Assembly: GCF_017876755.1 (NCBI RefSeq)
Contig: NZ_JAGIOO010000001.1
Span: 744,001 to 808,000, forward strand
DNA from: Crossiella equi
GTDB taxonomy: Bacteria; Actinomycetota; Actinomycetes; Mycobacteriales; Pseudonocardiaceae
Length of the DNA stretch: 64,000 nt
Direction of reading: 5' to 3'
In this document: piece by piece, positions 25,773 through 34,533 of the stretch
How the letters are laid out: every line of letters starts with the position of its first letter
How positions within the stretch are numbered: position 1 is the first letter of the stretch
Made by a program: the position numbers and the translations under genes
Notes under the pieces: model-generated
What the model saw: the letters and a program-made list of their open reading frames with translations, nothing else
The model's database searches: none
Told to the model about the DNA's origin: nothing

Positions 25773-26500
25773 GCCGGGGCCGGGCGCGGCGCTACGGGGA
25801 CCTGACCAGCACCGAGGTCGGCGAGGCGGTGTCGGGCGGCGTGCTGGTGTGGCCGGTCGGCGGGCTGGAGCAGCACGGGCCGCACCTGCCGCTGTCCACC
25901 GACCACGACCTGGCCGCCGCCCTGGGCGAACAGCTCGCGGTGGACACCGGCGGGCTGCTGCTGCCCTGCCTGCCGTTCTCGGCGCGGTCGCTGCCGCAGA
26001 GCGGGGGCGGGTCGGGCCTGCCGGGCACCGTGCACGTGCGGGCGGGCGCGCTGGTGGACTACGTCCAGGACGTGCTGCTGGGCCTGGCCGGGCTGGCGCC
26101 CGCGCACCTGGTGGTGGTCAACGGGCACTACGAGAACGAGGCCCTGCTGTTCGAGGCCCTTGATGAGCACGCCGGGCGGTTCGGGCGGATCACCGCGTTC
26201 AGCTGGTGGAGTCTGGTCACGCCACAGTGGACGGCCGAGCACCTGCCCGCCTTCCCGGGCTGGCACGCCGAGCACGCCGGGGTCACCGAGACCAGCCTGA
26301 TGCTGTACCTGCACCCGGAGCGGGTGCGCGCGGAGCGGCCCGTGCACGACCGGCCGCCGCGGGCCGGGGTGTACCGGCACCCGGTGGGGCCGGGGGCCAG
26401 CAACCAGGGGGTGCTGTCCTCGACCACGGGGGCTTCGGCGGAGCTCGGGGAGGCGCTGTTCTGGCACCTGGCGGAACAGGCGGCGCACGCGGTGCGGTGA
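25769..26500 (+). CDS. Creatininase-family amidohydrolase
   Basis: A 243-residue protein, usual length. Metal-site residues of the creatininase fold are visible: Glu/His in VWPVGGLEQHGPHLPLSTDHDLA, NGHYENEALL, and HAEHAGVTETSLMLYL. The family includes creatininase, the riboflavin-intermediate hydrolase ArfB and the mycofactocin peptidase MftE; all hydrolyse C-N bonds of cyclic or peptidic amides. Start GTG overlaps the upstream stop. Last gene of the four-gene operon, followed by a strong bidirectional terminator. Confidence 0.85.
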   Translation: MSRGRARRYGDLTSTEVGEAVSGGVLVWPVGGLEQHGPHLPLSTDHDLAAALGEQLAVDTGGLLLPCLPFSARSLPQSGGGSGLPGTVHVRAGALVDYVQDVLLGLAGLAPAHLVVVNGHYENEALLFEALDEHAGRFGRITAFSWWSLVTPQWTAEHLPAFPGWHAEHAGVTETSLMLYLHPERVRAERPVHDRPPRAGVYRHPVGPGASNQGVLSSTTGASAELGEALFWHLAEQAAHAVR

Positions 26501-26537
26501 GATCAGGCGCCCTGCCGGGAGGGCGGCGTGGTCGGGG

Positions 26538-26576
26538 CGGGTGGCCCGGGGTTGCCTCGTTGCCCCGGGCCACCCG
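26538..26576. terminator. Bidirectional intrinsic-type terminator
   Basis: A 14-bp perfect stem (CGGGTGGCCCGGGG paired with its complement) around an 11-base loop, placed between the 3' ends of the creatininase gene and the convergent StrR-like gene, 6 bp before the stop of the latter. No T-run, as is usual in high-GC actinomycetes. Confidence 0.8.
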
Positions 26577-26581
26577 CTGTC

Positions 26582-27574
26582 TCAGGCGGCGTCGTCCTCG
26601 CGGCCTTCCAGCCTGCGCGCGAACTGTTGCCAGGCGTCCGCGCAGCGGCGGGCGACCTCCGCGACCACGAAGACCGAGTGCGGCGGGACGCGTTCGATGA
26701 AGCGCTCCCAGGTGGCCGCGCCGATCATCTGCGCGTGCAGCAGGCGCAGCATCGCGCGGCCCTCCTCGGTGAAGCGCAGCGCCGGGTCCCGGGCCAGCAC
26801 CTCGAGTTTGGTGCGCCAGTCCTCGGTGAGGGACAGGGCCTGGTTCGGGTCCACCTCGCGGCGGTCGGCCAGGCAGACCTCGTCCGGAACCGCGGCGGGC
26901 GTGCCCCGGCGTTGTTCTGGCACCGGGCTCTCGCCCCGGCGGAGACGCTCGCGCACGTCCCGCGCGGTGTTCAGCGAGATGCCCGCCTTGGCCGCGGCCT
27001 CGCGGAGCGGGGTGTCCAGGTTCGCCGCGAACACCTCACCCGCCCGCAGACGGCCCTCGGCCGGGTTGAGCGGGCGGCGCCTGCCGTCCCGGCCCACCCG
27101 GTAGGACAGGCCCAGCGCCGGTTCGGCCGACTTCAGCCGCAGGGCGGCCACCGTCTTGTCCGAGACGCCGGTGACCGCGGCGATCGCCTGGTCCGACCAC
27201 TCCGGGTGCGTGCGCAGGACCCTGCGGGCCGCGTTGGTGCGGTCGGCCAGGGTCAGCGGCAGGCCGTGCTCGGCGTTGAGGCGCACCGCCAGCACGAAGG
27301 CGTCCTCGTCACCCCCGTCGAAGAAGCGCACCCGGATGTGCTCGTCCCCGCGCTGCTCGGCCGCGCGCAGCCGGTGCATGCCGTCGATCACGCGCATGGT
27401 GTCGCGCTGCACCACGATCGGCGGCAGCCCGGTTCCGACGTCCACCAGCACTTGTACGTGGTCCGGGTCGACCCCGGCTGACCGGGGCGAGTCCGAGTCG
27501 CGCAGCACCGCGACCGGGACCTCGGAGACCGCCTCAAGGCTGTCGGCCCCACACGTCATCGTCTTTCTCCCCAT
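26582..27574 (-). CDS. StrR-like pathway-specific activator (ParB/KorB-fold)
   Basis: A 330-residue protein with a ParB-like N-terminal domain: VPVAVLRDSDSPRSAGVDPDHVQVL, LPPIVVQRDTMRVIDGMHRLRAA (the StrR/NovG version of the ParB motif), then an HTH (WSDQAIAAVTGVSDKTVAALR) and a second one (LREAAAKAGISLNTARDVRERL). Family members (StrR, NovG, Bbr) activate aminoglycoside, aminocoumarin and glycopeptide clusters by binding long inverted repeats. A repeat matching StrR site geometry occurs at 44517-44545, and a 7-17-7 repeat lies 10 bp upstream of this gene. Start ATG at 27574 with GGGGAGA upstream. Confidence 0.9.
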   Translation of the reverse strand: MGRKTMTCGADSLEAVSEVPVAVLRDSDSPRSAGVDPDHVQVLVDVGTGLPPIVVQRDTMRVIDGMHRLRAAEQRGDEHIRVRFFDGGDEDAFVLAVRLNAEHGLPLTLADRTNAARRVLRTHPEWSDQAIAAVTGVSDKTVAALRLKSAEPALGLSYRVGRDGRRRPLNPAEGRLRAGEVFAANLDTPLREAAAKAGISLNTARDVRERLRRGESPVPEQRRGTPAAVPDEVCLADRREVDPNQALSLTEDWRTKLEVLARDPALRFTEEGRAMLRLLHAQMIGAATWERFIERVPPHSVFVVAEVARRCADAWQQFARRLEGREDDAA

Positions 27575-27583
27575 GTTGAAAAT

Positions 27584-27614
27584 AACAGGGCAGCTGTGCG
27601 AATTTCTCCCTGTT
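27584..27614. promoter_or_regulatory. Inverted repeat upstream of the StrR-like gene
   Basis: AACAGGG and CCCTGTT, perfect complements, are separated by 17 bp. The same 17-bp spacing occurs in the operator described for the StrR relative Bbr, although the arm sequence differs. Placed 10-40 bp upstream of the start codon it could be an autoregulatory site or part of the 5' leader. Confidence 0.4.
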
Positions 27615-27664
27615 GGCCCAATAGGTCCATTTCAGCGACATCACAGGCGGGTCACGACGACATA

Positions 27665-27688
27665 ATTACCCACACCCGAAGGGGTAAT
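27665..27688 (-). terminator. Hairpin after the alkaline phosphatase gene
   Basis: ATTACCC and GGGTAAT form a 7-bp stem with a 10-base loop starting TTCGGG when read on the minus strand, 9 bp after the phosphatase stop. It probably ends that transcript before the StrR-like gene. Weak stem, no long T-run. Confidence 0.45.
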
Positions 27689-27696
27689 GCCCTGAA

Positions 27697-29148
27697 TCAC
27701 CTCAAGACATTCCGGCGGTCAGCTTGCTGCCAAGATTCCGCCCCTTCGGGCAGTAACGTTCTGCCGGTCCACTGTTCGAATACCACTTTCGGTACGGCGA
27801 TGTTCTCGAGATAGCGCCCGCGCACCGGATCAACCCCGGTGGCCGCCCGCCGGATGGCCTCCGCGCCCCGGCCCTTGGCATAGAGCGGGACCAGCGAGCC
27901 GGTGTGGCCGTAGGTGTGCCAGGCGGTGTCGGCGAGCTTGCCGCGCGTCCCGGTCAGCGCCGTCCAGTCCGGGTTGGCACCGGGGCCGGTCAGGTAGCCG
28001 GTCTCGTGGTCGGCGGTCACCACGACCAGGGTCTCCCGCCAGCTGCTGTGCCGCTCCACCCAGTCCACGACGGTCTCCACCGCGCGGTTGAACGCCAGCT
28101 GCTCCTCGACCAGGCGGTTCGGCCGGTTCTCGTGGCTGGCCCAGTCGATCGCGCCGCCCTCGACCATGAGGAAGAAGCCCCGGTCGGAGCCGCGGTGCAG
28201 CACGTTGAGCGCGCTGGCGGTGAGCTGGGACAGGCTGGGCACCGACCGCACCGGCGGGGCCTGGTACGGGCGCGCGCCGGGCACCGGGTCACCCTGGGCG
28301 TCCTTGTCGGTACCGCCGCGCTGGTACTGGAGGGTCTGCGCGACCTCCGGCACCGCGAACACGTGCTTGGGCACCTTCCGCGCGTGCGCCAGCCCGACGA
28401 TGTCGTCCTTGGCGGAGACGAAGGTGTGCTTCGTCCCGCCCGTGGTGGCCGCCGTCCAGGTCGGCTCGTCGATGTGCTCGTAGACCGGCTGCGCGCGGCG
28501 CTTGCCGTCCGCGTCGAACCACGGGTGCCCCGGCGCCATCACCACGTTGACATCACTGCTGGTCAGCATGGCCTTGCTGATCTCGTGGTAGTTGTCTCGA
28601 TGCTCGTTGTGCACCGTGTAGGCGGCCGGGGTGGCGTGGCTGTACGGCACGCTGCTCACCACACCTGTGGTCTTGCCGAGCTTGTGCGCGCGTTCGGCCA
28701 GGTTCTCCACCGGCTTGCCGTCCCGGTCCACACCGATGGCGGCGTTGTAGCTGCGCACACCGGTGGCCAGCGCGGTGGCGGTGGCCGCGGAGTCCGGCGG
28801 GTCCGCCAGCACGTGCTCGAAGTCCGACCAGGCCTTCCTCGGGTCGTAGCCCGCGCCGTCCTGGAAGGTGGCCACCGCGCCGCGCACGGGGAAGTGCTGG
28901 TAGACCTGCGTCGGCCGACCCGGCACCCGGCGCACCCGCCCGGACGAGGCGTCCACCTCGACCTGGTGCTGGGACACCCCGTGCTCGTACAGGCTGCCGA
29001 GGTCGACCTGGTTGAAGCCCATGCCGTCACCGACAAGGTGGATGACGTTGCGCAGGCCCCGGTCGGGTGGGGCGGCCAGCGCGGGGGTGGCCGCGCTGAG
29101 CACGACCACCGCGGTCACCCCCGCCAGCATTCGGGGAACAATCGCCAT
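27697..29148 (-). CDS. Secreted alkaline phosphatase (PhoA/StrK type)
   Basis: A 483-residue alkaline phosphatase with signal peptide (MAIVPRMLAGVTAVVVLSAA, then TPALA). Metal and catalytic motifs: VIHLVGDGMGFNQ, nucleophile Ser in PPDSAATATALATGV, MVEGGAIDWASHENR, VVTADHETGYLTG and the late HTYGHTGSLVPLYA. In streptomycin producers the homologue StrK removes a protecting phosphate from the exported drug. Its place beside two ABC exporters and in a cluster with a small P-loop kinase supports the same role here. It is preceded by a hairpin, so it probably has its own promoter. Confidence 0.92.
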   Translation of the reverse strand: MAIVPRMLAGVTAVVVLSAATPALAAPPDRGLRNVIHLVGDGMGFNQVDLGSLYEHGVSQHQVEVDASSGRVRRVPGRPTQVYQHFPVRGAVATFQDGAGYDPRKAWSDFEHVLADPPDSAATATALATGVRSYNAAIGVDRDGKPVENLAERAHKLGKTTGVVSSVPYSHATPAAYTVHNEHRDNYHEISKAMLTSSDVNVVMAPGHPWFDADGKRRAQPVYEHIDEPTWTAATTGGTKHTFVSAKDDIVGLAHARKVPKHVFAVPEVAQTLQYQRGGTDKDAQGDPVPGARPYQAPPVRSVPSLSQLTASALNVLHRGSDRGFFLMVEGGAIDWASHENRPNRLVEEQLAFNRAVETVVDWVERHSSWRETLVVVTADHETGYLTGPGANPDWTALTGTRGKLADTAWHTYGHTGSLVPLYAKGRGAEAIRRAATGVDPVRGRYLENIAVPKVVFEQWTGRTLLPEGAESWQQADRRNVLR

Positions 29149-29218
29149 TGGACTCTCCTGTCACCGGTGGGGCGGAGGACAAAAAGGCGAACACCACTGA
29201 CCTCGGTCGTGGTGTATT

Positions 29219-29252
29219 CGGCTCTGCGAAATCAGCGAATGGAGCAGAGCCG
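29219..29252 (-). terminator. Hairpin 3 bp after the ABC transporter stop codon
   Basis: CGGCTCTGC and GCAGAGCCG (9 bp, perfect) around a 16-base loop directly follow the stop of the last gene of the long minus-strand operon. A second imperfect repeat with CACCAC/GTGGTG arms follows at about 29192-29214. Together they separate the exporter operon from the phosphatase gene. Confidence 0.55.
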
Positions 29253-29255
29253 GGC

Positions 29256-31052
29256 TCAGGAACGATAACCGCTTTGCTGCGCCCGGAACATTCGTGCGTA
29301 CACACCGTCCCGGCGGAGCAGGGAATCGTGGTCGCCGAGCTCGGCGATGCGCTGCCCGGCGACGACCACGATGAGGTCGGCCATGCGCACGGTGGAGAAG
29401 CGGTGCGAGACCAGCACGGTGATCCGGCCCTGCTCGCGGCCGGTGCGCGCGGCCCGGGCGAAGCCCTCGAACAGCGCGTGCTCGGTCTCGGCGTCCAGGG
29501 CCGCGGTGGGCTCGTCCAGGACCAGCAGCAGCGGCTGCTCGCGCATGAAACCCCTGGCCAGGGCCATCTTCTGCCACTGGCCGAAGCTCAGGTCCACCCC
29601 GTCCGGCCAGCGCGGGCCGAGCTGGGTGTCCAGGCCGCCGGGCAGCTTGTCCAGCACGTCCTGCGCCCCGCCCCGGGCCACGGCGGCGGTGACCAGGCCG
29701 GTGTCCTCGGCCGAGGGCAGGTCGCCGATCCCGACGCTGGTGCGCGCGGCGAACTCGAAGCTGGCGAAGTCCTGGAAGGCGCCCGCGAGGCGCTCACGCC
29801 AGGCCCGCGTGCTGATCTCGGCCAGGTCCACCCCGTCCACCTCGATGCGCCCCGAGGTCGGCGGGTAGAACTTGGCCAGCAGCTTGACCAGCGTGGACTT
29901 GCCCGCCCCGTTCTCCCCCACCACCGCGACCACCGCGCCCGCGGGCAGGTGCAGGTTCGCGCCGACCAGGGCCGGTGCGGGCGCGCCCGGGTAGCGGAAG
30001 TCCACCTCGCGCAGGGTGATGCCGGTGCCCAGGCGGTCCGGGGCGGGGCGGGTGCCGGGGCGGGCGACCCGCTCGGCGTAGTCCTCCAGCCACATCAGGC
30101 GGCGGGCGCCGTCGAGGAAGACCCCCCGGATGAAGTCGATCTCGCTCATCGCGGCGGAGACGTAGTCCGACATCTGGATGCCCGCCGCGAGCACCAGGGC
30201 CACGCCCCCGGCCGCGGCGCCGACGACCTCGACCACGTAGACCAGCATCAGCGCGTAGCCGAGGCCGAAGACCGCCCAGGCCGCGCCGTTCCACCACGCC
30301 GACACCACGCGCGAGCGCCCGATCGGCCGGTACCACCGCGCCCACGCCCGCGACCGCGCGCGCACCAGGCCCGCGCCGAGCCCGGCCAGCCGGACGTCCT
30401 TGGCGGCCGAGGGCTGGGTGCTGAGGTCGAACAGGTGCTCGGCCAGCCGCCGGTGCGGGGCGACCTCCTCCTCGATCCGGCGCTCCACCCCCGGCCGCAG
30501 CACCGAGGCCAGCGCGACCGGGATGGCGAACAGCGCGAGCAGCGGGACGAGCGGGTCGACGGTGGCCAGCAGCGCGATGATCACGGCGAGCTGGCCGAGC
30601 CACACCGCGCTGATCACGATGGACTCGTAGAGGTGGTCGACCAGGTACACCTGTTGCCGCAGTACGGCCAGGCGGTCCAGGTGCTCGGGGCGCTCGTGGT
30701 GCTCGACGGTGTCGATCGAGGCGAACAGCCGGGCGACGTGGGTCTCCAGCGAGATGGTGAGCTTGTCGCGGAAGCGGCGGCCGGTGCGCTCCACCGCGAT
30801 GGTGAGCAGCCACATCAGGCAGGCCGACAGCGCCATCAGGCCGAGCGCGGTGAACACCAGCGTGGGGTTCCGGTCCACCGCGCCGGTGGTGAGCAGGCCG
30901 ACCCACAGCACGGTCAGCGGCCGGGGCAGCCCGGCGAGCACCTGCGTGCCCAGCGACAGCAGCATCAGGCGCGGCTCGAACCGGTAGCACAGCTTCACCA
31001 GCCGCCACATCGAGGCGAGGCTGCCGGGCAGCGGAACGTCAGAACTGGTCAT
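29256..31052 (-). CDS. ABC exporter, fused permease-ATPase (second of pair)
   Basis: A 598-residue type IV exporter half: N-terminal transmembrane domain with about six helices (LMLLSLGTQVLAGLPRPL, ALGLMALSACLMWLLTIA, AVIIALLATVDPLVPLLALFAIPVAL) and C-terminal ATPase (Walker A VVGENGAGKSTL, signature DLSFGQWQKMALARG, Walker B LLLVLDEPTAALD, H-loop VSHRFSTVRMAD). The signature reads SFGQW where consensus is SGGQ. It overlaps its partner gene by 14 bp, so a heterodimer is likely, as for StrV/StrW. It is the last gene of the operon and is expected to export the cluster product. Confidence 0.93.
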   Translation of the reverse strand: MTSSDVPLPGSLASMWRLVKLCYRFEPRLMLLSLGTQVLAGLPRPLTVLWVGLLTTGAVDRNPTLVFTALGLMALSACLMWLLTIAVERTGRRFRDKLTISLETHVARLFASIDTVEHHERPEHLDRLAVLRQQVYLVDHLYESIVISAVWLGQLAVIIALLATVDPLVPLLALFAIPVALASVLRPGVERRIEEEVAPHRRLAEHLFDLSTQPSAAKDVRLAGLGAGLVRARSRAWARWYRPIGRSRVVSAWWNGAAWAVFGLGYALMLVYVVEVVGAAAGGVALVLAAGIQMSDYVSAAMSEIDFIRGVFLDGARRLMWLEDYAERVARPGTRPAPDRLGTGITLREVDFRYPGAPAPALVGANLHLPAGAVVAVVGENGAGKSTLVKLLAKFYPPTSGRIEVDGVDLAEISTRAWRERLAGAFQDFASFEFAARTSVGIGDLPSAEDTGLVTAAVARGGAQDVLDKLPGGLDTQLGPRWPDGVDLSFGQWQKMALARGFMREQPLLLVLDEPTAALDAETEHALFEGFARAARTGREQGRITVLVSHRFSTVRMADLIVVVAGQRIAELGDHDSLLRRDGVYARMFRAQQSGYRS

Positions 31053-32838
31053 ACTGCTCGCCGTCCTCGTTGAACTCGGCGGTGAACCGGCGGGCCTGCA
31101 GGTCGAACATGCGGCGGTAGTGGCCGTCCAGGGCCATCAGCTCGTCGTGGTCGCCCTGCTCGGCGACCCGGCCGTCCACCAGCACCGCGATCCGGTCGGC
31201 CAGGCGCACGGTGGAGAACCGGTGCGAGATCAGCACGGTGGTGGTGCCCCGGGCCTCGGCGAGCAGGCGGGCGAACACCGAGGCCTCGCCCAGCACGTCC
31301 AGGTTGGCGGTCGGCTCGTCCAGGACGACCAGCCCGGCCCCGGCGCGCACCCCGCACAGCACGCGCGCCAGCGCCACGCGCTGCCACTGGCCACCGGAGA
31401 GCTCGGTCCCGCCCGCGTAGCTCTTGGCCATCGGCACGGACAGGTCGGTGAGGTGTCCGGCGCCCGCGTCGCGCAGGCAGGCCAGCACCTGCTCGTCGGT
31501 GCACCGGCCCGCCGGGTCCACGTTGTCGCGCAGGGACTTCTCGAAGTGCGCGAAGTCCTGGAAGACCGCGGCGATACGGCTGCGCCAGTCGTCCACGGCG
31601 AGCGAGCGCAGGTCGTGCCCGTCGACGAGGACGCGGCCGGAGGTGGGGTCGTAGAAGCGGCACAGCAGCTTGGCCAGGCTGGTCTTGCCCACCCCGTTGG
31701 CGCCGACGATTGCCAGCGAGCGCCCGGCCGGGATGACCAGGTCCAGGCCGTCGTAGACCGCGTGCCCCGAGCGCGGGTAGCGGAAGCCGACCCCGTCCAG
31801 CCGCAGTTCCACCGGTCCGCGCGGGGCTGGCCGGTCGCCGCGCGGCAGCGCACCGGCCGGGGCGAGCTTGGGCTCGATCCGGTTGACCGCGACCACGGCC
31901 GAGGCGGCGTCGTCGGCGGCCCAGCTGAGCCCGCCGAAGGCCACCCACTGCACCCCGGCGGCCAGCTGCACGGAGGCGACCAGGCTGGCCAGCGGCCAGC
32001 CCGCGTAGAGGTACTGCCAGCCCAGCGCGCCGAACACCGCGAGGTTGCCCGCCACCACCAGCAGCGCGGCGCCCAGCACGGACCTCTCCCGCAGCCGGGT
32101 GGCCAGGTACTGCGCGTCGTAGAGGGCCAGCCGGGCGTGCGCGAAGCGGTCGACCACCCAGCCGGAGAGGCCGAAGAGGCGGACCTCCTTGGCGTACTCC
32201 GGTTCCATGGCCAGCTCGTAGGCGTAGTTGGCGTGCTGGCGGACCAGCTCGACCTCGCTGGTGTTGCGCTCCTTCCACACCGAGCTCTCGCGCAGCAGCA
32301 GGTGCGTGCACGCCCACACCGCGACCAGCCCGAGCGAGGCCCACCAGCTGTACCAGGCCAGCGTGACCGCGGAGACCACACCGACCAGGAAACGCAGCAG
32401 CGAGCCCCGGGTGAAGTACACCGCCAGGTACAGCGGCGGCCCGCTCATGCTCCGGTCGGCGTCCCGCAGCCCGGCCAGCTCCGGGTCCTCCAGGTGTGCC
32501 AGGCCCGCGGGCCCGACTGCGGCCTTGGCCTGCCGGTCGTTGAGCCAGTCGGCCAGCCGCGAGCCCAGGCCCATGCTCACCGCGCCCTCGACGTGCGGCA
32601 GCACCTGCATGAGCAGGAAGCACCCGCCGAGCGCGAGCAGCGAGGGCCCGAGCACCGCGCCGGTGCCCTCGCCGAGCACGCCGATGACGCGCCCGGTGAG
32701 CACGGCGAACAGGGGCGGCAGCACCGCACCGAGCAGCAGCAGCGCCCAGAACACCACGGCCAGAAAGGGTTTCGCCTGCCAGAACGCGGCGAAGAGCTGC
32801 CACACCGGCCGCTGCCGGAACCGCTCCGCGGTCGTCAT
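31039..32838 (-). CDS. ABC exporter, fused permease-ATPase (first of pair)
   Basis: A 599-residue exporter half-transporter. Transmembrane helices include FLAVVFWALLLLGAVLPPLF and LLALGGCFLLMQVLPHV. The ATPase has Walker A VGANGVGKTSL, Q-loop VFQDFAHFEKSL, canonical signature ELSGGQWQRVALARVL, Walker B GLVVLDEPTANLD and H-loop ISHRFSTVRLAD. The ATG at 32838 is used because upstream codons lack homology. It has the intact signature sequence that its partner lacks, a common asymmetry in heterodimeric exporters. Confidence 0.93.
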   Translation of the reverse strand: MTTAERFRQRPVWQLFAAFWQAKPFLAVVFWALLLLGAVLPPLFAVLTGRVIGVLGEGTGAVLGPSLLALGGCFLLMQVLPHVEGAVSMGLGSRLADWLNDRQAKAAVGPAGLAHLEDPELAGLRDADRSMSGPPLYLAVYFTRGSLLRFLVGVVSAVTLAWYSWWASLGLVAVWACTHLLLRESSVWKERNTSEVELVRQHANYAYELAMEPEYAKEVRLFGLSGWVVDRFAHARLALYDAQYLATRLRERSVLGAALLVVAGNLAVFGALGWQYLYAGWPLASLVASVQLAAGVQWVAFGGLSWAADDAASAVVAVNRIEPKLAPAGALPRGDRPAPRGPVELRLDGVGFRYPRSGHAVYDGLDLVIPAGRSLAIVGANGVGKTSLAKLLCRFYDPTSGRVLVDGHDLRSLAVDDWRSRIAAVFQDFAHFEKSLRDNVDPAGRCTDEQVLACLRDAGAGHLTDLSVPMAKSYAGGTELSGGQWQRVALARVLCGVRAGAGLVVLDEPTANLDVLGEASVFARLLAEARGTTTVLISHRFSTVRLADRIAVLVDGRVAEQGDHDELMALDGHYRRMFDLQARRFTAEFNEDGEQYDQF

Positions 32839-32869
32839 TGCGCGAACCCTACCGCCGGGGCGGCCGTTG

Positions 32870-33859
32870 TCAGAGCCAGCAACGTCGCGCACCCACCACC
32901 GAGGTCACCGCCCGCGCGGAGTCCTCGATCTGCTCCAGCACCGCGACCACCCGGCCCGCCTCGACGGCCTTGCTCAGGTCGGGCCGCCCGAGCGCGCCCT
33001 CGGCGAACTCGGCCAGCGCCCGCTCGATCGGGGTGCCCCGGCCGGACTTCGCGGTGCGGGACAACAGCCGCCGCCTGCCCCCGCGCACCAGCCACACGGC
33101 CAGGTACCGGTCGGACTCCTCCAGCCGCAGGCTGCCCAGCTCGCCGGAGATGACCAGGGCGCGCTGCTTGCGCGCGCTCACCCAGCAGACGTGCAGCCGC
33201 AGCGCCACCGACTCCGGGGTGTGCCCGGTCAGCGCGACGCACCCGGCGACCGGGCCGTCCGGGGTCTCGTGGCACTCCGCCACCCGCAGGCAGGCCCCGC
33301 CGTCGGGGTTGAGCAGCCCCAGGCGCACCAGGATGGACAGGTCGTGCGCGCCCAGGTCCCACAGCGCGCCGACGTCCTCGCGCACCGGCCCGTCGCCCGC
33401 CCGCACCACCGACACCGCGCCCACCCTGCCGATCACGCCCTCCAGCAGCGCGCGTTCCAGGGCGTCGATCTCGGTGCTCCACCAGTACTGGTGGTCCACG
33501 GTCAGCATCAGGTCGTGTTCCCGGGCCAGGTCCAGCAGCTCGCCGGTCTCCTTGGCGGTCATGGCGAACGGCTTCTCGGTGAACACGTGCTTGCCCGCGC
33601 GCAGCGCCTCGCGCGCCGGGGCCAGGTGCTCGGTGGCCGGGGTGGTGATGATGACGGCCCGCACCGCCGGGTCCGCCACCGCGCGTGCCAGGTCCCGTTC
33701 GCACGGCAGGCCCGGCGGTGGGGTGAAGCCCTCGGTGCCCGCCCGCGAGTCGACCACCCCGACGATCCGCAGCGCGGGCACCCGGCCCGCGATGTGCACG
33801 AACCGCGTGCCCCAGTAGCCGTACCCGACCAGCAGCGTGTTCACCGGCACAGCGGTCAC
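32870..33859 (-). CDS. Gfo/Idh/MocA-family oxidoreductase
   Basis: A 329-residue NAD(P)-dependent sugar or cyclitol dehydrogenase. N-terminal Rossmann fold (NTLLVGYGYWGTRFV; the dinucleotide motif is GYGYWG), ITTPATEHL, the family Lys in HVFTEKPFAM, and an active-site region DLGAHDLSILVRLGL with the conserved Asp-His pair. Relatives oxidise C3 of UDP-amino sugars (WbpB/WlbA) or inositol (StrI). It overlaps the PIG-L gene upstream by 4 bp. In this cluster oxidation of a sugar ring position before transamination is plausible. Confidence 0.88.
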   Translation of the reverse strand: MTAVPVNTLLVGYGYWGTRFVHIAGRVPALRIVGVVDSRAGTEGFTPPPGLPCERDLARAVADPAVRAVIITTPATEHLAPAREALRAGKHVFTEKPFAMTAKETGELLDLAREHDLMLTVDHQYWWSTEIDALERALLEGVIGRVGAVSVVRAGDGPVREDVGALWDLGAHDLSILVRLGLLNPDGGACLRVAECHETPDGPVAGCVALTGHTPESVALRLHVCWVSARKQRALVISGELGSLRLEESDRYLAVWLVRGGRRRLLSRTAKSGRGTPIERALAEFAEGALGRPDLSKAVEAGRVVAVLEQIEDSARAVTSVVGARRCWL

Positions 33860-34533
33860 CCTTCGATCTCTCGGACGAGCAGGAACGGTTCAGCGGCCGC
33901 GACCCCGACCGAGCAGCCCCAGTGCTCGGCGGCCGCGGTGATCGCCCGCGCCGACCGCGGGTGCGGCCACTCCCGGGCCTCGGTGCGGTAGCAGGCGAAG
34001 GCGCGCTGCTTGGCCACCAGGTCCTCGGTGATGTCGGTGAACCAGGTCGGCACGAACGTCTGGTGCGGGGCGGGTGTCCACTCGTTGCTGGACAGCGCCG
34101 CGTAGGTCAGCACGCGCCGCACGGTGGTGCCCGGGCGGGGCCGGGTGGCCACCGCGACCGACTCGAACACCGCGCGGTGGTCCCGGTTCACGTCGGGGTG
34201 CACGCAGTAGACCACCTGGGCGCCGGTGCCCGTGACGGCCTGCTCGACCACCTGGTTGACCTCGACGTGCGGCAGCGCGTCCAGGCGCATGTCCGGCAGC
34301 TCCCCCCGGATGGACGCGCAGCCGCCCAGCTCCGCCAAGGCTTGCTCGGCCTCCCGGTACTTGCGCGCCAGCAGGTCCGGGCGGCCGGGGTACTGGGTGC
34401 TGCTGCCGTCGGTCACCCACAGCACGGTGACCTCGTCGCCGCGCCGCACGTGCCGGGCGATCGTGCCGCCCATGCCCAGGACCTCGTCATCGGGGTGCGC
34501 GGCCACGACCAGGACTCGTTGGGACACGGCCAT
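33856..34533 (-). CDS. PIG-L/LmbE deacetylase (first)
   Basis: A 225-residue zinc N-deacetylase: AAHPDDEVLGMGGTIA supplies the His-Asp-Asp metal site and base, and VHPDVNRDHRAVFESV the third ligand His. Family members remove acetyl from GlcNAc-containing conjugates (MshB, BtrD) and also deacylate nascent antibiotics. Start ATG with AGGCAGGA upstream; it overlaps the 3' end of the glycosyltransferase gene by 47 bp. Two such enzymes in one operon suggest two different N-acyl groups are removed. Confidence 0.92.
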   Translation of the reverse strand: MAVSQRVLVVAAHPDDEVLGMGGTIARHVRRGDEVTVLWVTDGSSTQYPGRPDLLARKYREAEQALAELGGCASIRGELPDMRLDALPHVEVNQVVEQAVTGTGAQVVYCVHPDVNRDHRAVFESVAVATRPRPGTTVRRVLTYAALSSNEWTPAPHQTFVPTWFTDITEDLVAKQRAFACYRTEAREWPHPRSARAITAAAEHWGCSVGVAAAEPFLLVREIEG

